The position numbers and the translations under genes were made by a program. Below, one piece after another: positions 59,301-64,000 of a stretch of DNA of 64,000 nt. This DNA comes from Oscarella lobularis (lineage: Eukaryota; Porifera; Homoscleromorpha; Homosclerophorida; Oscarellidae). Under the pieces are notes generated by a model that saw nothing but the letters and a program-made list of their open reading frames with translations, was not told the DNA's origin and searched no databases. The stretch spans positions 1,798,001 through 1,862,000 of the forward strand of contig NC_089191.1 of NCBI RefSeq assembly GCF_947507565.1, read 5' to 3'. The stretch's first letter is position 1, and the number at the start of each line of letters is the position of its first letter.

Positions 59301-62300
59301 GCACTTCTCTACTTGCGTCAATGACTTGATTTGAGAGTGTCTTTCCAAAGGGATCATCTGGTGTACCAGGAAACCCGGGTCTGAAAGGCTCAAAAGTACG
59401 TTGATGATAATCAACATAGAATTTAAAGACAGCGTTTTTTAGGGAAGTCCAGGAGTTCCTGGTGAACGGGGATCTACGGGACCGCTTGGTCCCAAGGTAA
59501 GACAAAAAGAGCCCGCGTTATTTGGATACATAGGTTGTTCTCACAGGGCGAAGTCGGACCGATAGGCTTGAGCGGAGATCGAGGAAGTCCAGTAAGAAAA
59601 ACATCCGCTATTTATTAAACTGAACACGCGGTCATTGAACCTCTCAGGGCACACCCGGAGACTACGGAAAGATAGGCGGAAAGGGAAGCAAAGGCGAGAA
59701 GGTGCGTTCCTCCCATGGTTGAAGTCTTTTTCTTTGCACGTAACTTGACTTATTCAAGGGTGAATGGGGTCCGATGGGTCCCGCCGGCAAGGACGGCGAA
59801 GGACAAAAGGTTAGAATTTTAGCAAATAAGTGAATTTTGTTATTAAATGTTATCATTTTAGGGTCAACAAGGCATGCCTGGTACTCCTGGAACGCTCGGT
59901 GCGCCTGGTCCTCAGGTAAGAACAGTATTGCTCGCAATTTTGATGGAATCCTAATTTTTTTCTTAGGGTCGCATTGGTAATCTCGGTTTGCCGGGATATC
60001 CGGGTCAGCACGGTCCCAAAGGAGAGCGCGGCGAGCGGGGAGGAGGAGGACCACAAGGCCCTCGAGGAAAGAGAGTCAGTCAACCTATTAGACGCATTCT
60101 CCTGAATGGAAAACGTTTCTTTCTATTTTCAAGGGAGCTGCTGGTCTCGACGGTCAGCCTGGCGCCACAGGACTGCCTGTGAGTTATTCTAGAGCAACGC
60201 TTCGCGTTCTTTCACCGTTCACTTTTAGGGAGAGATTGGCCCAAGGGGTTATCCAGGACAGGCGGGCAGGCCAGGACCGCCGGTAACTTGCTCGCAACGA
60301 TTCGGACAATCTGCAAAGGATAACTACTCGTTTCTTAGGGTGAATCAGGCGACGATGGCGCGAGAGGACCCCAGGGAGAAAGAGTAAGGAAATTCGCCTT
60401 TTTTCTGCGTTTCTTTCACGCCGTTTTTACACAGGGATCGACGGGCGTACCTGGACCGAGAGGACCTCCAGGCGAGAGAGGAGAAAAGGTGAACTGGAAA
60501 CACAAAGTACCAAGGGGGTTTTGTGAGAATTTGCTCTTCTGTTGCTAGGGCGACACCGGAAGAGCCGGCCAAGACGGATCGGCCGGAGAGCCAGGAGAAC
60601 CCGTAATCAAAAAATATTACCGCGTGAAATTCTGTCTGAATATAGTCTTTCTAAGGGAGCACCCGGCACTGACGGAAACTCGGGAAGCAGCGGAATAACG
60701 GGACCACCTGTAAGTGCACTTCTCGCTACTCCTTACTCTCCATTCCATGTTTTTGACTGTGTAGGGATTGCCAGGACCGCGAGGGAAGAACGGTAACCAG
60801 GGACCTCTTGGGCCATCTGTGAGGAAGAAAAAAAACACATGCATAAATATAGATTTATTATATTTGTATAGGGACCTCCTGGAGAACAAGGTGCTACCGG
60901 CGAAAGAGGACGCGACGGTTTGAAAGGCAAACAAGGTCCAGGTGGTGCTCACGGACAACCTGGCTCACGAACTGTTCGTCGTCAACTAATTAAATGAATC
61001 GATTTTTTTCAATTTTTTGTCTTTGAAGGGTGAACGGGGTGAACAAGGTCCTCCCGGTTCTCCTGGGGCTCCTGTATGTAAAGAGAAAAATTTCTTTTTT
61101 GTTTGTTTTTTGAATCCTGGCTTGTGTTTTTAAGGCGACGAGGGTGAACGAGGAGAAAAGGGCAGCGCCGGAAAACACGGCAATCGTGTAGAGGAGACGA
61201 ACCGGGCGAAATGTATCGTTTCATAAATTGATCGCATTTAGGGTGCTACGGGGCCGAAAGGCATGCACGGACAAATTGGTCCTCCTGGAATTCCTGGCGC
61301 GCCAGGACAACGAGGCGCGCCCGGTCCAGACGGTCCAAAGGGAGCGAGAGTACGTCGTCTTCAAGAGAAATCCGCGCGCTCGCGTATATGGTAATGTCTT
61401 TTTTCTGTGTATAGGGAGATAACGGTGAAAAGGGACCGGCCGGCGAGAAAGGCAAAGACGGGGCGCGGGTGAGTTGTAACAATTCCAACGTAGGATTTTA
61501 CCTGAATATGATTTTTCTGCAGGGTCCGCATGGCGCTCAGGGCCAGGCTGGAAGAGACGGACCACCAGGAGAAAAAGTGCGAAAAATCATTCTTCGCATT
61601 AGACTGGAAAGAGACGACGTCTTTTTTTTATTCTAGGGTAATTCCGGCTTGCCAGGATCTCGGGAATTGCCTGGACCAAAAGGAACCGCGGTATGTCGCG
61701 CAAGCGTCGGCGTAGCTTTGCCTAATTTTTCTGCTAGGGTCCACGCGGATCTGACGGCAGCGACGGTTCGCCTGGTCCATCAGGACCGCCGGTGAGATTC
61801 GACGGCGATAAGATCCATGTTTTTCAAGTAAATGTTTCATTTTAGGGAGCTCCTGGAGAGCCTGGCACAGACGGCAGCAGTGGCGTTAAGGGAACTTCCG
61901 TAAATGGCACCAAAATGCTTATTTTTTTGCTCTTTACTGTCGTTACTAGGGTCAAAGGGGTCGACGGGGTCCTCCTGGTACCGTTGGATCAACTGGTCAA
62001 CCGGGAGAAACGGGTCTTCCGGGCAACCCGGGACACCAGGGAGAAGCGGGCGACAGAGTAAATTTGAATTAGCGAATAAAGTATTAGTTGAATGAGTCGT
62101 CTTGGATAGGGTTTTCCGGGTCCTTCCGGTCCTATTGGCTCTCCGGGAGATGCTGGCGAACGGGTGAAGATTCTTTTTGGTTTTCTTGTTGTATTATTGA
62201 ATATTTGTCTCGTCTAGGGTTCAACTGGACCTCCAGGTCCGCCTGGATATGCTGGATCGACTGGTCAAAAGGGAGAAACTGGATCGCGTGGTGGAATTGG

Positions 62301-63990
62301 CGCTCCCGGACCTCAAGGACCGATAGTAAAGAACACTTTTCTTAACCCTTTGATTTTATCTTACTAAAATGCTACGTGTTAGGGTGATGCCGGAAAACCC
62401 GGTGAAAGAGGCGATCCCGGCGAGAGAGGCGCTCCTGTATATATTACAATTATTTTTCCACAGTTGTTTTCCACTCACGTTCTTTGCTTTGCAGGGCTCA
62501 CCAGGTCCAACGGGACCTCAAGGTCCTGGGGGCTTGAAGGGGCCCATAGTCAGTTCGCGCGCACATTATTCAAGTCGTTTTTCTATATACTTTACTCTTC
62601 CAGGGCCCTCCCGGACCGAAAGGCGAAAAGGGTGTGAACGGTCCTCCAGGCCCACCAGTGCGTTCCCTTTATCGCGATTTTCTCCCCCCGCGTTGATTTG
62701 ACTTTTGTGGTGTTGTCCTTATAGGGAAAGGATGGCGCTGAAGGAGCGCGCGGCGACGACGGAGGCGCTGGACCGAGGGCAAGTTCTTTCGTCAATATAT
62801 CAGATAATTATATTTGCTTCTTTCTCCGTAGGGACTGGCGGGTCAGGCCGGTGACATTGGACCAAAAGGCGAGAAGGGAAGCGAGGTGAGTTTGATTCAG
62901 TTTTGAATCTTGGGTCCATTCTGATCTTCTTCGACGTGTAGGGAACTCCCGGAGAGGCGGGAATTCCGGGCAGTAGCGGAGCACCAGGCAAAACGGTCAG
63001 AAATCATATTCTTGGACGTTTGATCTTTGCTCTGTTAATTTCATGCAGGGCAACCCGGGACCGCCTGGGCCGCCAGGACAGGCCGGTGATCAAGGAGAAC
63101 GGGTGATTATAAAGCGGACCTTTTTTGTTCTACTATATGGCCGTATTCTTAGGGACCAACTGCACCAGTTGGGCCGAGAGGAGAAACAGGTTCACCAGGA
63201 GTAGAGGTACGTCCTTTAGGAGAAGAGAGAGGAGACCGATAACGAGCGCTTGTGTTTCCACGCCACCAGGGTCCCAAGGGCGACAGAGGTTCCCCAGGTC
63301 TGGACGGACCACCAGGAACAGACGTGAGTGTCAAATCGATTGCGTGTGTGAATTTTTCATCCCGCATTGGATTTAGGGCTCGTCCGGCGAGCCTGGCGCT
63401 GCAGGAGCGCGGGGCGAGAAAGGAGATAAAGGACCGGCGGGTATGAAGGGACCTTCGGGAGATATCGGACCGAGAGGAAAAAGAGTATATAGAATACTTT
63501 CTCGTTTTATGTTTGTTGAGAGCATTTTTACTTTTTACTAGGGAGAAGAAGGTGCTCGCGGTCCCGAAGGACCTATTGGAATAAAGGGAAGCATGGTAAA
63601 TGTTTTTCTTCCTGTCTGCGTGACGTGTGTTCCAGAAGATGCGATGTATTTTTGTGCAAGGGACGACAAGGCGATTCCGGAAACCCTGGCGTGGACGGAA
63701 CACCTGGAAAACCGGTCAGTATTCGCGAATTTGTAAAAATTTTTACGGTATCAAATTCTCTGTAGGGTCCTCGAGGATCGGAAGGACAAAGGGGACCGCA
63801 GGGACCGTCAGGAAGACCGGGACCTCCTGGAAAGCGAGTAAGCTTGCTTACCAAAGGATGTTCTCCATACAATAATACCGTTTTGAATTTATTTAGGGAC
63901 CTCCTGGACCCCCGGTGAGATTTGTCTATTTTTTGATATTTTAAATTTATCCGCGTTTTTTCTGGCGCAAAGGGACCGCCTGGACCTTCG
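56333..63990 (+). CDS. Fibrillar collagen with TSPN/LamG-like N-terminal domain (3' end beyond window)
   Basis: Exon 1 (56333-56432) encodes a signal peptide ([20 protein letters not shown]). Exon 2 (56907-57490) and exon 3 (57548-57697) encode a thrombospondin-N/laminin-G-like domain ([28 protein letters not shown], then [10 protein letters not shown]). A short collagenous stretch (57755-58174) ends in a non-collagen interruption ([16 protein letters not shown]). From 58222 to 63990 about 50 exons, mostly 54 nt with 45, 99, 108 and 162, encode a near-perfect Gly-X-Y helix of about 1,017 residues, the size of fibrillar collagen helices. The two last exons are 18 nt each ([12 protein letters not shown]). 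Nearly all helix exons begin with an intact Gly codon after AG. The trimerising C-propeptide should follow downstream. Extracellular matrix role is firm from family; TSPN suggests a type V/XI-like clade. Confidence 0.93.
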
Positions 63991-64000
63991 GTGAGTGTAG

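Overview
The window is nuclear DNA of an animal, most likely an early-branching one. A sponge with a compact genome is my best inference, not a proof. The evidence is spliceosomal introns of mostly 45-80 bp, a fibrillar collagen with classical 45/54/99/108/162-nt helix exons, two receptor tyrosine kinases with EGF, C-type lectin and SRCR ectodomains, an ankyrin-ROC-COR-death protein, a caspase-like sequence, frizzled-like cysteine-rich domains, and many foldback transposons. I see no prokaryotic or viral genes, and no tRNA, rRNA or CRISPR array.

Layout. 1-1.8 kb (-): N-terminal part of a secreted kelch-repeat protein running off the left edge. 1.8-9.2 kb: mostly repeats, namely copies of a dispersed repeat (R1), a nested pair of foldback elements, and a decayed-looking gene with a nucleoside-phosphorylase-like domain. 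10.4-15.2 kb: a divergent pair with a TATA box on each side, a secreted frizzled-CRD-like protein (-) and a large kelch/EGF-like/transmembrane/TKL-type kinase receptor (+). 15.9-16.5 kb: a small secreted Cys-rich protein whose upstream region is repeat R2. 17.1-21.5 kb: the ANK-ROC-COR-death gene, in which each main ankyrin repeat is its own 99-nt exon. 21.9-35.3 kb: a GNAT acetyltransferase, a ZYG11/ZER1-like gene split by a 70-bp foldback, and isolated pieces of exostosin, RFC1, DOCK and BTB genes among repeats. 35.6-53.1 kb (-): two paralogous receptor tyrosine kinases with the same transmembrane-kinase module and different ectodomains. 54.3-54.9 kb: a broken caspase-like sequence. 56.3-64 kb (+): a fibrillar collagen from signal peptide and TSPN/LamG-like domain through a whole triple helix of about 1,017 residues; the C-propeptide lies beyond the right edge.

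Most likely points of novelty are: (1) surface receptors assembled from a fixed kinase module and variable ectodomains (CTLD/SRCR/EGF; a cnidarian-like unnamed domain plus EGF; kelch/EGF plus TKL kinase); (2) foldback elements from 44 to 934 bp that all fit 7-bp target-site duplications, one nested in another and one breaking a gene; (3) a concentration of truncated conserved-gene pieces in the same repeat-rich tract. All protein calls come from reading translations by eye; no database search was run.
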